A stretch of DNA of 64,000 nt, from positions 1 through 64,000 of the forward strand of contig JADJAE010000010.1 in NCBI GenBank assembly GCA_016704445.1. The letters run 5' to 3'. How positions within the stretch are numbered: the stretch's first letter is position 1; each line of letters opens with the position of its first letter. Shown piece by piece: positions 37,977-46,109 of this stretch. The DNA is from Deltaproteobacteria bacterium (GTDB lineage: Bacteria > Myxococcota_A > Polyangia > Polyangiales > Ga0077539). The position numbers and the translations under genes were made by a program. A model generated the notes under the pieces. The model was not told the DNA's origin. It did not search any database and saw only the letters and a list, made by a program, of their open reading frames with translations.

Positions 37977-39386
37977 GTGCTGAGCTCCGCCGTGCGTCGC
38001 ACCGCATTCCTGCGAGCCGTTCTCGCCGCGGCCCTCGCGACCCTGTCCCCGGGCGCGGCCCTCGGCAATGGTCGATTCCCGGCGGCGCAGCAGGTGGTGC
38101 TCGGCCCAGGCGCGCGCTCGGACGTGATCGCGCTGCGCGCCACCTTCGGCCTGCTGGTGAGCCGCGACGCGGGGCGCACCTTCCGCTGGTACTGCGAAGA
38201 CCTCATCTATTTCCCCTTCGTCCCGGGCCTGGGCTTCGACCCGCCGGTGGAGGTGACCTCTCGCGGTGACATCACCCTGGGCTGCGAGGATGGTGCGCGC
38301 TCTCTCACCGACGGTTGCGCCGTCCGCGACCTCGCCAGCGTCTCGCACCGCGAGATCACCGACCTCGCCGCGACCCCCGACGGCGCCACGCTCTACGCCG
38401 CCGAGAGCACCACCGGCGCGCGCAGTTTCATCCTCCGAGCCGACGCGTCGCTCTTCTTCAGCCGCATGGGCGCCGGGGTCGATGGCCTGCGCTTCCTCAC
38501 CGTCGAGGTCGCCGCGTCGCGGCCCGACCGCGTCTACGCCAGCGGCTTCGACGACACGCCCTCGCGCACGCCGCGGGTGCTCCGCAGCGACGACGGCGGG
38601 GCCACCCTCCGCGGGCTCGATACCCCCGGTGGCTTCGGCGAGCAGGCGTACGTCTCGGGCGTCAGCCCCGCCGACCCCGACGTGCTCTACGTGAGGATCG
38701 TCGAGGGCTTCGGCTCGGCCCTGCTGCGCAGCGGCGACGGCGGAGAGCACTTCGAGGTCGTCGCCCGCACCCGGGACGCCATGGTCGGCTTCGCCCTCTC
38801 GGACGACGGTCGGACGGTCTGGTACGGCAGTGCAGATGAGGGCCTCTTCCGCGCTACCGACGGCGGCCGGCGCTTCAGCCAGGTCGCGACGCTCCCCACC
38901 CACGGGCTGCGGTTCCACGCGGGGGCGCTCTGGGTGGTGACCGACTGGGTGCGCCAGCCCTTTGCGCTCGGCCGGTCGATGGACGGCGGCGAGCACATCG
39001 AGGGTGTGCTCCGGTTCGAGGATGTGCTCGGACCGCCGGCCTGCGCGTCGCCCTCGGAGGGCACCGTCATCTGCCAGGAGCGATGGCCGGAGCTACGACG
39101 GTCCCTCGAAGCGCCCGACGTGCTCATGGACGCCGGCACCGTGGCCCCCGACACGGGCGCCCCGGCGCTCGACGCCGGGATTCTGGTCGCGGACGCAGGG
39201 GCGGCGATGGACGCAGGTGCCGCGCGACCCCCTGCCGCCCTCGGATGTGGCTGTCACGCCGGGCCGTCTGGGGGCCGCGCCTGGGCGTGGATCCTCTTCC
39301 TCCTGGGCGCGCTGGGCTTTCGTCGGCGTCGGGTCTCGAGGGTGGAGCGTCGGCCGAAGGGCCCAGGTCTGGGGCGGGTCCGGTGA
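37977..39386 (+). CDS. Secreted beta-propeller protein, NGRFP family (copy 4)
   Basis: 469 residues from GTG 37977. Signal AVLAAALATLSPGAALG, then NGRFPAAQ, GPGARSDVIALRATFGLLVS and Trp-Tyr-Cys-Glu near residue 69, closest to copy 2. Blades carry RSDDGG, RSGDGG and LSDDGRTVWYGS. A low-complexity Asp/Ala/Gly spacer precedes the tail CGCHAG, hydrophobic ILFLLGALGF, RRRR, a textbook MYXO-CTERM pattern. The stop overlaps the GTG of the Fur-family gene, so regulator and surface protein are co-translated. Confidence 0.82.
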   Translation: MLSSAVRRTAFLRAVLAAALATLSPGAALGNGRFPAAQQVVLGPGARSDVIALRATFGLLVSRDAGRTFRWYCEDLIYFPFVPGLGFDPPVEVTSRGDITLGCEDGARSLTDGCAVRDLASVSHREITDLAATPDGATLYAAESTTGARSFILRADASLFFSRMGAGVDGLRFLTVEVAASRPDRVYASGFDDTPSRTPRVLRSDDGGATLRGLDTPGGFGEQAYVSGVSPADPDVLYVRIVEGFGSALLRSGDGGEHFEVVARTRDAMVGFALSDDGRTVWYGSADEGLFRATDGGRRFSQVATLPTHGLRFHAGALWVVTDWVRQPFALGRSMDGGEHIEGVLRFEDVLGPPACASPSEGTVICQERWPELRRSLEAPDVLMDAGTVAPDTGAPALDAGILVADAGAAMDAGAARPPAALGCGCHAGPSGGRAWAWILFLLGALGFRRRRVSRVERRPKGPGLGRVR

Positions 39387-39838
39387 CGGTCCGTCGGCGC
39401 GGTGACCTGACCGCCGAGGAGATCCGCGAGCGGGTGCAGGCCGCGGGCCTGCGCGTCACGGCGCAGCGCGTGGCCGTGGTGGAGCTACTCCAGGAGGCCC
39501 GGTCGCCGCTGACCCACGCCGAGGTCGTCGCCGCGCTCGCGCCGCACGGATGGGATCGCGCGACCACCTACCGCAACCTCACGGACATGACCGCCGCGGA
39601 ACTCCTTCAGCGCACCGACGTCGGCGACCACGTCTGGCGGTTCGAGCTCCGGCGCGCGCCCGACGTCGTCGGCCACGCCGGCATGGGCCATCCCCACTTC
39701 GTCTGCGGCGACTGCGGGGAGGTCGTGTGCCTTCCGCTCGCGACGGTCCGTGTATCCGGCGGCATCGGGCTCCCGAAGGCCCTCAGCGGTGGCGCCGTGG
39801 AGGTTCAGATCAAGGGCCGGTGCGACCGCTGCCGGTGA
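39383..39838 (+). CDS. Fur-family metalloregulator
   Basis: 151 residues from GTG 39383. Winged helix at the start (VTAQRVAVVELLQ, THAEVVAAL, RATTYRNLTDM) and the metal-binding half with HPHFVCGDCGEVVC and a final CDRC, the two CXXC pairs that hold the structural zinc. Regulatory-site residues look closer to PerR/Zur than to iron Fur, but this cannot be settled by eye. As last gene of the run starting at 24678, it may give feedback on the operon or report metal status to other genes. Its own operator was not identified. Confidence 0.9.
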   Translation: MTVRRRGDLTAEEIRERVQAAGLRVTAQRVAVVELLQEARSPLTHAEVVAALAPHGWDRATTYRNLTDMTAAELLQRTDVGDHVWRFELRRAPDVVGHAGMGHPHFVCGDCGEVVCLPLATVRVSGGIGLPKALSGGAVEVQIKGRCDRCR

Positions 39839-39904
39839 CCGGCAGCCGCCCTCCAGGCCTGGTCTGGGCCCGCAGAGGGGGCACGACACCGGCCACGGGT
39901 CTGC

Positions 39905-40075
39905 GCACGCGCGTGCTCATCAGGCACAGCCTCGCGCGGATCAGACAGATCGAGAAAAACAAGGCGCGCTACTGCGGCGTGCGCAAGGACCTCTACGACG
40001 TCCGCCGGACCGCGGTCGTCGCCAACCGTTTCGCCGTACGGGGTGCCGTCTTCGCCGACGTCCGCGTAGCGACTT
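39905..40075 (+). pseudogene. Transposase remnant (C-terminal fragment)
   Basis: A short stretch reads IEKNKARYCGVRKDLYDVRRTAVVANRF, split here at IEKNKARYCGV / RKDLYDVRRTAVVANRF. This resembles the end of IS1182/IS5-like transposases (R-Y-x-G-x-R-K-N-x-x-D-x-R-R-x-x-x-x-N). No upstream DDE core is present. It marks the junction where the operon block ends and remnants begin. Confidence 0.45.
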
Positions 40076-40180
40076 TCCGGTCGGCGCTATGGGTGGCGAC
40101 GAGATGGCGACCAGCAACTTCTTGAAATTGCTGGATCTCTGATTCGGATGGCGACCTAGACAGCCACCCGACCGAGGATG

Positions 40181-40375
40181 CCGTTGAACCCGGAGATGGT
40201 CGTCGGGATGAGGAACGCGACCGTGCCGAGACTCGCCCAGAGCTTCTACCGGATGATGCGTCGGCACGCCCGGCTGAGGCCCACGGCGAAGGGCGTGATG
40301 CGAAGGGCCGCGTGCGGAAGTCGTCGCCCATGAGCTCGACGTTCATGCTCGGCCCCGTCGCGGACCGCGTGATCT
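40181..40375 (-). pseudogene. Remnant of a second P1B-4 ATPase gene (3' part)
   Basis: The DNA closely matches 17685-17875 inside the intact P1B-4 ATPase gene. Shared runs include the words around GGGATGAGGAACGCGACC, GCGGCTGAGGC-like, and GTCGCCCATGAGC. It corresponds to the segment after GDGVNDAP up to the penultimate helix. Base changes and indels break the frame. It shows that a second copy of the ATPase once stood downstream of the fur gene. Confidence 0.75.
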
Positions 40376-40469
40376 GCGTCGGGTGCCATGGATCGCCCCG
40401 GTCGCGGAGCGCAGGTCGAACGAGGTACGGAAGCGGGATGGCGCCGCGAAGGAACCGGAGGTCGGTGCC

Positions 40470-40698
40470 ATGATGGCCGAGTGCATCCGGCGGGATCGCG
40501 ACTGCGCCGACGCCTGCCGCTGCGCCGCGCTACTCATGGGCCGGGGAGCCCCTTCGCGGCCGAGTTCTGCGAGCTCTGCGCAAAGTTCTGCGAGGCCTGC
40601 GCAGCGGAGTGCGAGAAGCACGAGGCGCAGCACTGCCGCGACTGCCGGGCGATGGCCGGGTCCGTCTCCGGCCGGGCTCCCGCGGCCGCTCCGGCGTA
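40470..40698 (+). pseudogene. Four-helix copper-binding (DUF326/Csp-like) protein fragment, frameshifted
   Basis: One frame gives MMAECIRRDRDCADACR followed by CAALLMGRG. After one base is skipped near 40548 the next frame gives PFAAEFCELCAKFCEAC and CEKHEAQHCRDCRAMA. The Cys ladder (CxxxC, CxxC, CxxxC, CxxCR) is that of DUF326 proteins, four-helix bundles that store Cu(I). The N-terminal helix is missing, so it is truncated and frameshifted. Confidence 0.7.
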
Positions 40699-40699
40699 A

Positions 40700-41728
40700 T
40701 CAGGCGGCGTGGCCGAGCTCGGGGCTCAGATGGCGGCTGCGGGCGGTCAGGAAGTCCACCACGTTCGCGTCCGGCTTCTCCAGCGCGGCCGCCTTGCCCA
40801 GCCCCGACCGGTAGAGGACCTCCATCGTGGGCTCCCGCCCGGCGAGCAGCTCGCGGAGGAGGAGCTGGGTAGCCTTCAGGTTGCTGCGCAGTTCCGTCGT
40901 GTCCGCCCGCGCCAGGCCCGCCTCGGCGGCCTCCCGCGCGCGCTCCCACCGGAGGGCCTGCTCCTCACGGGCGGCGGCGCGTGCGAGGACGATTTCGGCG
41001 AGCGCATACAGGAGGCAGACCTCTGCCACCGCGCGGTCGAGCGTGCCCCGCACGCCGGCGAGGTGCTGCTCGGCGGCGGCGGCTGGCAGGGCCCAGACGG
41101 CGACGACCAGGCTCATCGCCGCCAGCCTCGCGTTGTCGGGGGCGAGCTGGCGCGCGCGGGAGAGGGCGTCCCAGGCCTCCGACTTGTTCCCTTCCGTCTC
41201 CGCGAGGCGGTAGAGCATCCACCAGAAGTTCATGGCGCCGGGGAACCGGGCGAGCACCGCGCTGAGCTCCTTGCGCGCTCGCACCCGCGCGGCCCGGGAG
41301 GGGTCGGAGGCGGGGCCGGCTTCGACCATCGCCCGCAGCGTCGGGCTCGCGGCGCCGAGGCGCGCGAACTCCTGCCGGAACGCCTCGAACCGGGGGGTGA
41401 TGCGCGACAGAATCGCCTCTGCGGTCGCGGCGTCCACGGCCTCTCGCGCGAGGAGCAGGAGCCCCCACGTCTCGGCCGCGCGGAGGGGGTCGCGACCCTC
41501 GACGAAGCACCAGCACTCCTCGACGAGCGAGGAGAGCAGGGTCACGGGCGGGCACGCCGGCAGCGCCTGGACCGCGAGCCGCTGGATGCGCGCGGCGTCG
41601 TGGAGGAGCACGCACGCCCGGAACACCTCGTCGGGAGTCCCCTCGGCGAGGAGGGCTTTCGCGCGCATCTTCAGCCTGCCGCTGCTCGCGAGGTTCATCT
41701 CGTAGACGTCGTGGACGACGGCGGTCAT
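40700..41728 (-). CDS. Helical repeat protein, last gene of an unrecognised three-gene unit
   Basis: 342 residues from ATG 41728, which overlaps the stop of the gene before it (ATGA). Almost entirely alpha-helical with TPR-like pairs (NFWWMLYRLAETEGNKSEAWDALSRARQLAP, split as NFWWMLYRLAETEGNKSE / AWDALSRARQLAP; AVAEVCLLYALAEIVLARAA). No signal peptide, so cytoplasmic. No family recognised. The tight coupling to two further genes implies a common task. Confidence 0.65.
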   Translation of the reverse strand: MTAVVHDVYEMNLASSGRLKMRAKALLAEGTPDEVFRACVLLHDAARIQRLAVQALPACPPVTLLSSLVEECWCFVEGRDPLRAAETWGLLLLAREAVDAATAEAILSRITPRFEAFRQEFARLGAASPTLRAMVEAGPASDPSRAARVRARKELSAVLARFPGAMNFWWMLYRLAETEGNKSEAWDALSRARQLAPDNARLAAMSLVVAVWALPAAAAEQHLAGVRGTLDRAVAEVCLLYALAEIVLARAAAREEQALRWERAREAAEAGLARADTTELRSNLKATQLLLRELLAGREPTMEVLYRSGLGKAAALEKPDANVVDFLTARSRHLSPELGHAA

Positions 41729-42342
41729 GGCTTCAAGCGCTCCATGATGCTGACCCGCGGCGCGGCGCACCAGAGCGAAAGGTGAACCTCGGCGAGGTCC
41801 GCCCGGGCGAGGAGCTGGGCCCTCTTGCCGATCTTCGCAGGCGTCCCGTCCCGCACGACGGCGAGCGCGGCCCGCCCGCCGGCGGATCGCCCCGCCGTCT
41901 CGACGCCGCGCAGCGCGCCGGGCGTCAGGTCGAAGAGGATGTCGGGCGCCATGCCCATCTGCATGTGGGTCACCCGACGCCCGGGCATGAGCGTGGAGAT
42001 CGCCACGAACGTGAGGCCGTAGGCCGCGAGCTCGGCCAGGTGCTCCCGCTGCACGCTCCGCCCCTCGCGCAGGCGCCTGGCGTGGTCCACCACGCCAGGG
42101 ACGGCCTGCTCGAGCGCGACCTCGTCCCATCGGAGGTCGATACGAACCTTCTCCACGCCCTGGCCCTCGACGTGCTCGACCTCGAAGCGGAACGGCTGCC
42201 GGCTCTTCGCCGGGCTCACGCCCGGAACCCACGCGAGCACGGGAGCGACGGCGTCGATCACCCAGTCCGAGGACTGATCGACGAACAGCTGCTCAAGGGC
42301 GTAGGGGATCACCCGGGGCGCTGCCCCCGCGACGCGGCTCAT
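41725..42342 (-). CDS. Unknown protein, middle gene of the three-gene unit
   Basis: 205 residues from ATG 42342. Starts VAGAAPRVIPYALEQLFVDQ; the C-terminal half contains PDILFDLTP, GVETAGRSAGGRAAL and LLARADLAEVHLSLWCA. The D..E-T-A-G-R series faintly resembles a PD-(D/E)XK nuclease core, but the Lys is not evident and I do not claim it. Cytoplasmic. Both ends overlap neighbours by four bases (ATGA), so the unit is transcribed and translated together. Confidence 0.65.
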   Translation of the reverse strand: MSRVAGAAPRVIPYALEQLFVDQSSDWVIDAVAPVLAWVPGVSPAKSRQPFRFEVEHVEGQGVEKVRIDLRWDEVALEQAVPGVVDHARRLREGRSVQREHLAELAAYGLTFVAISTLMPGRRVTHMQMGMAPDILFDLTPGALRGVETAGRSAGGRAALAVVRDGTPAKIGKRAQLLARADLAEVHLSLWCAAPRVSIMERLKP

Positions 42343-42464
42343 CTCCGCGCGCAGCCGACCGGCTCGTCGAGCGCCGCGCGGTCGGCCGCGCGGTCCTGCG
42401 CCTGGAGGCGCTCGATCATCCTCGACACCCCGGAGTCCGCGAGAGCGATCTGGTTCTTCGTCAT
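42339..42464 (-). CDS. 41-residue protein, first gene of the three-gene unit
   Basis: ATG 42464 to TGA overlapping the next start (ATGA). Mostly helical and polar (SRMIERLQAQDRAADRAALD) with a Cys near the end. The overlap with the following gene is the main reason to believe it is translated. Function unknown; it could be an antidote, regulator or leader peptide. Confidence 0.5.
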   Translation of the reverse strand: MTKNQIALADSGVSRMIERLQAQDRAADRAALDEPVGCARR

Positions 42465-42616
42465 GGGCCCGCCGGACGCGCCGCCAACACTTCTCCTGGC
42501 CGCGACGTGGGCCGTTCCTATCACAGGCCGCGATGGGTGAAGAACGGCAGTCTGCTCCCACTGCCCTTGCAGGCTTCGGGGTGGCGGTCGGGAGGCGGAG
42601 GCGGCTCGCCCGCGGT

Positions 42617-43465
42617 CTACTGGGCTCGCAGCGTGAAGGTCCACCCGCTGCTGCCGCACCCCACGGTGGTGCCGCCGGCCGCGAAGGTCGCGCGGTCGAT
42701 GGCGAGGTTGTAGTCGCCGCAAATGCGATCGTTGGCGGTGCCGCTGTCGTAGTCCACGTAGGAGGTCATCACGCCGGCCTGGAGCACGCCCGCGGTGGTC
42801 TCGGGGAAGGCGAAGTTCCACGACGTGGAGAAGGTGTCGTTCGCGTACGGCGTGCAGGTCGAGCGCCCGCTGATCGTGATGCACACCTGGGGGTCGGGCG
42901 CGCCGCCGAACGGGTCCCACGCGCCCGCCGCCCCCTGCGTCGCGACGGTGCCCGTCGTGACGGTGAGCACCCACCGCGAGGACGGGTCGATGTCGCAGGT
43001 GCCCGCGCCGCCGCACTGGAACCCCCGCCCACAGCCCGGCGCGCAGGTGCCGCCGCAGCCGTCGGGTCCGCACGTCCGGCCCGAGCAGTTGGGGGTGCAG
43101 ACGCACTGACCGAGCATGCACGCGGTGCCCGTGGGGCACGCGCCGCCGTTGGTGCCGCAGAACCGGCCCGCGCAGTTCAGGCCCGGGTCCGCCCCGCACT
43201 GCCGCACCCCGCACTCGGACCGGCACGTCGCCACCGGGTTGGTCTCGATGCACTGCCCGGCGGCGGTGCAGGTGAAGCCGGCGCCGCAGGAGCCGCAGGA
43301 GCCGCCCGCCCCGTTGGTGCCGCACATGCGGCCCGCGCAGGAGCTGCCCCCGACGTCGCCCGACGACCCGGCGTCGAACTCGACGTTGCCGCCCGGGCCC
43401 GGGTCGGAACCCGAGCACCCTGCCAACAGCACGTACAGCACCAAGCCCACCGCTCGCTTCGCCAT
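42617..43465 (-). CDS. Cys-rich lipoprotein
   Basis: 282 residues from ATG 43465 with GAGGAGG 5-8 bases upstream. Lipobox LLAGC near residue 17. About 25 Cys in the next 120 residues arranged as repeats with GRxCGTNG, GGxCGxC and GxCxC, as in myxobacterial surface lipoproteins of the 'stigma' or EGF-like Cys-rich kind. The C-terminal half is a beta-rich domain (WVLTVTTGTVA ... TISGRSTCTPYANDTF ... YVDYDSGTANDRICGDY). No enzyme motif. Monocistronic, divergent from the XRE regulator. Confidence 0.75.
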   Translation of the reverse strand: MAKRAVGLVLYVLLAGCSGSDPGPGGNVEFDAGSSGDVGGSSCAGRMCGTNGAGGSCGSCGAGFTCTAAGQCIETNPVATCRSECGVRQCGADPGLNCAGRFCGTNGGACPTGTACMLGQCVCTPNCSGRTCGPDGCGGTCAPGCGRGFQCGGAGTCDIDPSSRWVLTVTTGTVATQGAAGAWDPFGGAPDPQVCITISGRSTCTPYANDTFSTSWNFAFPETTAGVLQAGVMTSYVDYDSGTANDRICGDYNLAIDRATFAAGGTTVGCGSSGWTFTLRAQ

Positions 43466-43586
43466 GGATCCCTCCTCGCGGGTTGTCGCGGGACGAGTCG
43501 GGCTCCCGCCCGCGCGTACACCGCGGGCGCGTCTATAGGCGAAGCAGTGACTTTCAGCAAAGCGCGCGTCTCGGAAACAGTCCCCT

Positions 43587-44564
43587 GTGAAGCCCAGGGC
43601 CTCAGGGAGCGCGCGGTACCGTTCGGCCGGATACGCCGAGACGGTGGGGCGGATCGCGGGCAACGTCCGCCGCCTTCGAGCGGCCGGCCGGTGGACGCAG
43701 GAGGAGGTCGCCGCGCGGGCGGGGCGCCTGTCCCCGCGGCTCTATCGGCAGATCGAGGCGGGCACGACCAACCTCACCGCCGCGACGCTGACCCGGATCG
43801 CCGAGGCTCTGGAGGCGGACGTGGCCGAGCTCCTGATCCCTGCGGTGCTCGTTCGACCGACGCGCGGGCGTCCCCGCAAGACGCCTCGGGAGGCGGGGCG
43901 GGGTCCCGCCGAGGGGACCCCGGGCGAGCGGGAGGGGGAGCGGGTCGGCCCGCCTCTCCTGGGCGTACAGGGCCTGCCGGACGGGGCCGTGTCTCTCCCA
44001 CCGCCAGGGTCCCCTCCAAGCGTACTTGCAGGCACTGCTGGCAACCCTCGCTCGCCGAACGAGACCGAGGCGAGCGTCCCGGGGGACGCGCTCACGGAGG
44101 CGACCCGTCTGGCGCGTCGCGTCGCCGAGGTCCGTCAGGCGCTCGAGGACCGACGGAACCAGCTGGCGGAGGAGGCGCTGCGGGTCGAGTCGGCGCTGCT
44201 CGACCTCACGGACCCCACGGGGCGCGTGCTGGCGGCGCCGGCCGCACCCCGAGTGACGACGACGGCGGTGGCGATCCCTCCCCTGCAGGTCGAGCAGGGC
44301 GTCCGCGGGGCGGTGGTCGTCCTGCTGCGGGCCAACCCCGGGGGCTTGCGAACGACGGAGCTCGCGGAGGCCATCCGGTCCAGCCCGCTACGCCTGAGGA
44401 AGAACGAGTTGCACAACACGGTGAGGAGCATGTTCGACGCCGGGATCCTGTCGCGCGAGGGGTTCCGGGGCGGATTCGTCTATCGGCTGCGAGAGGCGAC
44501 GGAGGGCGGACTGCTGATGGAGGCTGAGAAGCGTAGTTTTCGTGGGGGTCACGAGGGGCCCTGA
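43587..44564 (+). CDS. XRE-type regulator with a C-terminal winged helix
   Basis: 325 residues from GTG 43587. N-terminal helix-turn-helix (NVRRLRAAGRWTQEEVAARA, then LSPRLYRQIEAGTTNLTAAT) of the Cro/C1 type; a disordered Pro/Gly-rich linker; a coiled-coil helix (VRQALEDRRNQLAEEALRVE); and a C-terminal winged-helix-like domain (GLRTTELAEAIRSS ... NELHNTVRSMFDAGILSRE). Two DNA-binding ends joined by a long linker are unusual. Targets unknown; it is divergent from the Cys-rich lipoprotein gene and could control it. Confidence 0.85.
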   Translation: MKPRASGSARYRSAGYAETVGRIAGNVRRLRAAGRWTQEEVAARAGRLSPRLYRQIEAGTTNLTAATLTRIAEALEADVAELLIPAVLVRPTRGRPRKTPREAGRGPAEGTPGEREGERVGPPLLGVQGLPDGAVSLPPPGSPPSVLAGTAGNPRSPNETEASVPGDALTEATRLARRVAEVRQALEDRRNQLAEEALRVESALLDLTDPTGRVLAAPAAPRVTTTAVAIPPLQVEQGVRGAVVVLLRANPGGLRTTELAEAIRSSPLRLRKNELHNTVRSMFDAGILSREGFRGGFVYRLREATEGGLLMEAEKRSFRGGHEGP

Positions 44565-44698
44565 CCCGGCCGCCAACGCGTTGAAGGTCACCGCGCGTGG
44601 CTCGACGCCCGGTGAAGAGCGACGTGTTCCCGAGCCGGGCGAAGGGGCGAGGATAACGGTCGGATCGCACGCGTTTCCCGCGTGCCGAGAGGGGGTAA

Positions 44699-45391
44699 CT
44701 ACGAGCGCGTGGCCTGCGGGAACAGGCAAGGCACGCCGCCCTTCAGCTGCCCCGGCACGTACCCCGGCCAGGTTCCGGTCTCCGAGTACACCAGGACGAC
44801 CTCGCGGGAGGTCGCGAGCCAGAGCCGGTAGTAGTGCTCAGGGATCGCCAAATTCCGATCGATGGACTGCCAGGTGTGGTTCCTGCGGAACCGCCAGATC
44901 ATGCCTTCGGGGGCGGGGCCAGGCGAGCGCAGGGGCAGATAGGTGGCTGCGGACGTCGCGGTGGCCGTGCGCCCGGGCTGGGTCGAGCGGGCGGGCGTCG
45001 AGCGGTTCGAGGGGGGCGCCGGGGGTGGGGCCTTGGGCTCCCAGGCCGGGCTCGCCGGGGGGATCTTCCGCTGCGGACGTCGGGCCCGTCCCTCGGTGAA
45101 GTAGGGCTTCTCTCCGCTCCGCGGGTCCGGGACGTTCACGTACTCGACGCGCACGATGGCGCGCCGCGCGTCGCGATACTCCATGCGGTAGCGCCCTGGA
45201 GCGGGCGGCCGGCGGGTCCAGATGTTCTGCCAGCCGTCGTATTGGACGTTGTCGGCTAGGATGCGGTGCTCGCCGCGGCCCTTCTCCCGCAGGATGCGCC
45301 AGAACCACACCTCGGCGGGAGGGCCGGGCGGGGGACGTTGGCGCCGAGGTGGCGGGGAATTGGCAGCCACCGAAGTGGTAGCAGACGTCAT
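44699..45391 (-). CDS. Unknown Trp/Arg/Pro-rich cytoplasmic protein
   Basis: 230 residues. Two similar globular parts rich in Trp, Tyr and Arg (VWFWRILREKGRGEHRIL ... YDGWQNIWTRRP; GMIWRFRRNHTWQSIDRN ... EHYYRLWLATS) are joined by a Pro-rich linker. No signal peptide. No family recognised. A 12-bp tandem repeat array lies 46-153 bases upstream of the start and may control it. Confidence 0.6.
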   Translation of the reverse strand: MTSATTSVAANSPPPRRQRPPPGPPAEVWFWRILREKGRGEHRILADNVQYDGWQNIWTRRPPAPGRYRMEYRDARRAIVRVEYVNVPDPRSGEKPYFTEGRARRPQRKIPPASPAWEPKAPPPAPPSNRSTPARSTQPGRTATATSAATYLPLRSPGPAPEGMIWRFRRNHTWQSIDRNLAIPEHYYRLWLATSREVVLVYSETGTWPGYVPGQLKGGVPCLFPQATRS

Positions 45392-45436
45392 CTGGAGGGC
45401 CCTTTCCGTCGCCAGGTAGGAGCTACCACGAGCTCA

Positions 45437-45544
45437 ACGGAACCTAGCATAGAGGTCGGCTTGGAACACGATTAGGAAGGAGTCCACGAAGATGACTAGG
45501 AAGAAGCCTAGGAAGATGGCTTGGAAGGCCTCCAGGAGGCTGGC
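45437..45544. repeat. 12-bp tandem repeat array, about nine degenerate units
   Basis: TAGGAAG-type heptamers occur exactly every 12 bases: units start at 45437, 45449, 45461, 45473, 45485, 45497, 45509, 45521 and 45533. Units at 45473, 45497 and 45509 are exact TAGGAAG; others differ by one to three bases. It lies upstream of the gene starting at 45391. It may be an operator array, or the 4-residue periodic tail (L-P-S-H-like) of the possible gene at 45444-45773. Confidence 0.7.
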
Positions 45545-45773
45545 AACTGGCGGGATCACTGGCAGTTCGGCTCAGACGCTCGGTGGCGGTGATCGGACGG
45601 ACCGTCCGGCCTCCAACATGCATGTGCTCCATCAGCTCGGCCACTGACGGCGCGGTAGTGCCCCAGACGTCGGCTTCGGCGATGCGGATGACCCACGTCC
45701 TCGACGTGCCCTCTCGGTCTCGTGGCCCTTCGACCTCTGGGGGAGCCGCGGCGCTCGCTGGCCGACGCCACAA
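45444..45773 (-). CDS. Possible small gene, uncertain; rest of the 45.4-46.0 kb gap
   Basis: A minus-strand frame contains a plausible protein stretch (TWVIRIAEADVWGTTAPSVA, ELMEHMHVGGRTVRPITATE) followed by a tail encoded by the 12-bp repeats. There is no good ribosome site and the start is unclear (TTG 45773). It could be a DNA-binding-size protein or chance. The remaining gap to 46042 shows only open frames without family signals. Confidence 0.3.
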   Translation of the reverse strand: MWRRPASAAAPPEVEGPRDREGTSRTWVIRIAEADVWGTTAPSVAELMEHMHVGGRTVRPITATERLSRTASDPASCQPPGGLPSHLPRLLPSHLRGLLPNRVPSRPLC

Positions 45774-46042
45774 CGGAGGCTGCCGGAGCCGACGTCACCG
45801 ATGCGCCGCGCCTCGCCGCCGCGCGGGCCCTCGACCAGTGGGTGCGCCGCGGGCGCGACAGAGCGGGTGCGCCTGGCCGAGGCGCAGGGCGGCGCGGGCT
45901 CGCGACCGGGCGGCGGGCAGCGCAACGACACCGGGGAACGGGTCGGGCCTCGCCCCTCCGAGCGGCGGTGCTCGGCTGGGCGCCCATGGGCCTCGCGGAG
46001 CTGAGCCCCGACGGTCGAGCGCTCCGCCCGGGTGACCTGGCG

Positions 46043-46068
46043 TGTAATGCCTCCGGGGCCGCTGCGTC
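46043..46068 (+). promoter_or_regulatory. CorE-type sigma promoter candidate before the cupredoxin gene
   Basis: TGTAAT (46043-46048), 16 bases, CGTC (46065-46068); CGTCTGTAGG follows the extracytoplasmic-sigma -10 style. It ends 41 bases before the ATG. Two other copies with the same 16-base spacing precede copA and the second copper ATPase. The gene's ribosome site (GGAGG, 46098-46102) lies downstream. Confidence 0.65.
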
Positions 46069-46109
46069 TGTAGGGATGAACGGCGGCAGGTCCGCCCGGA
46101 GGTGACGGC

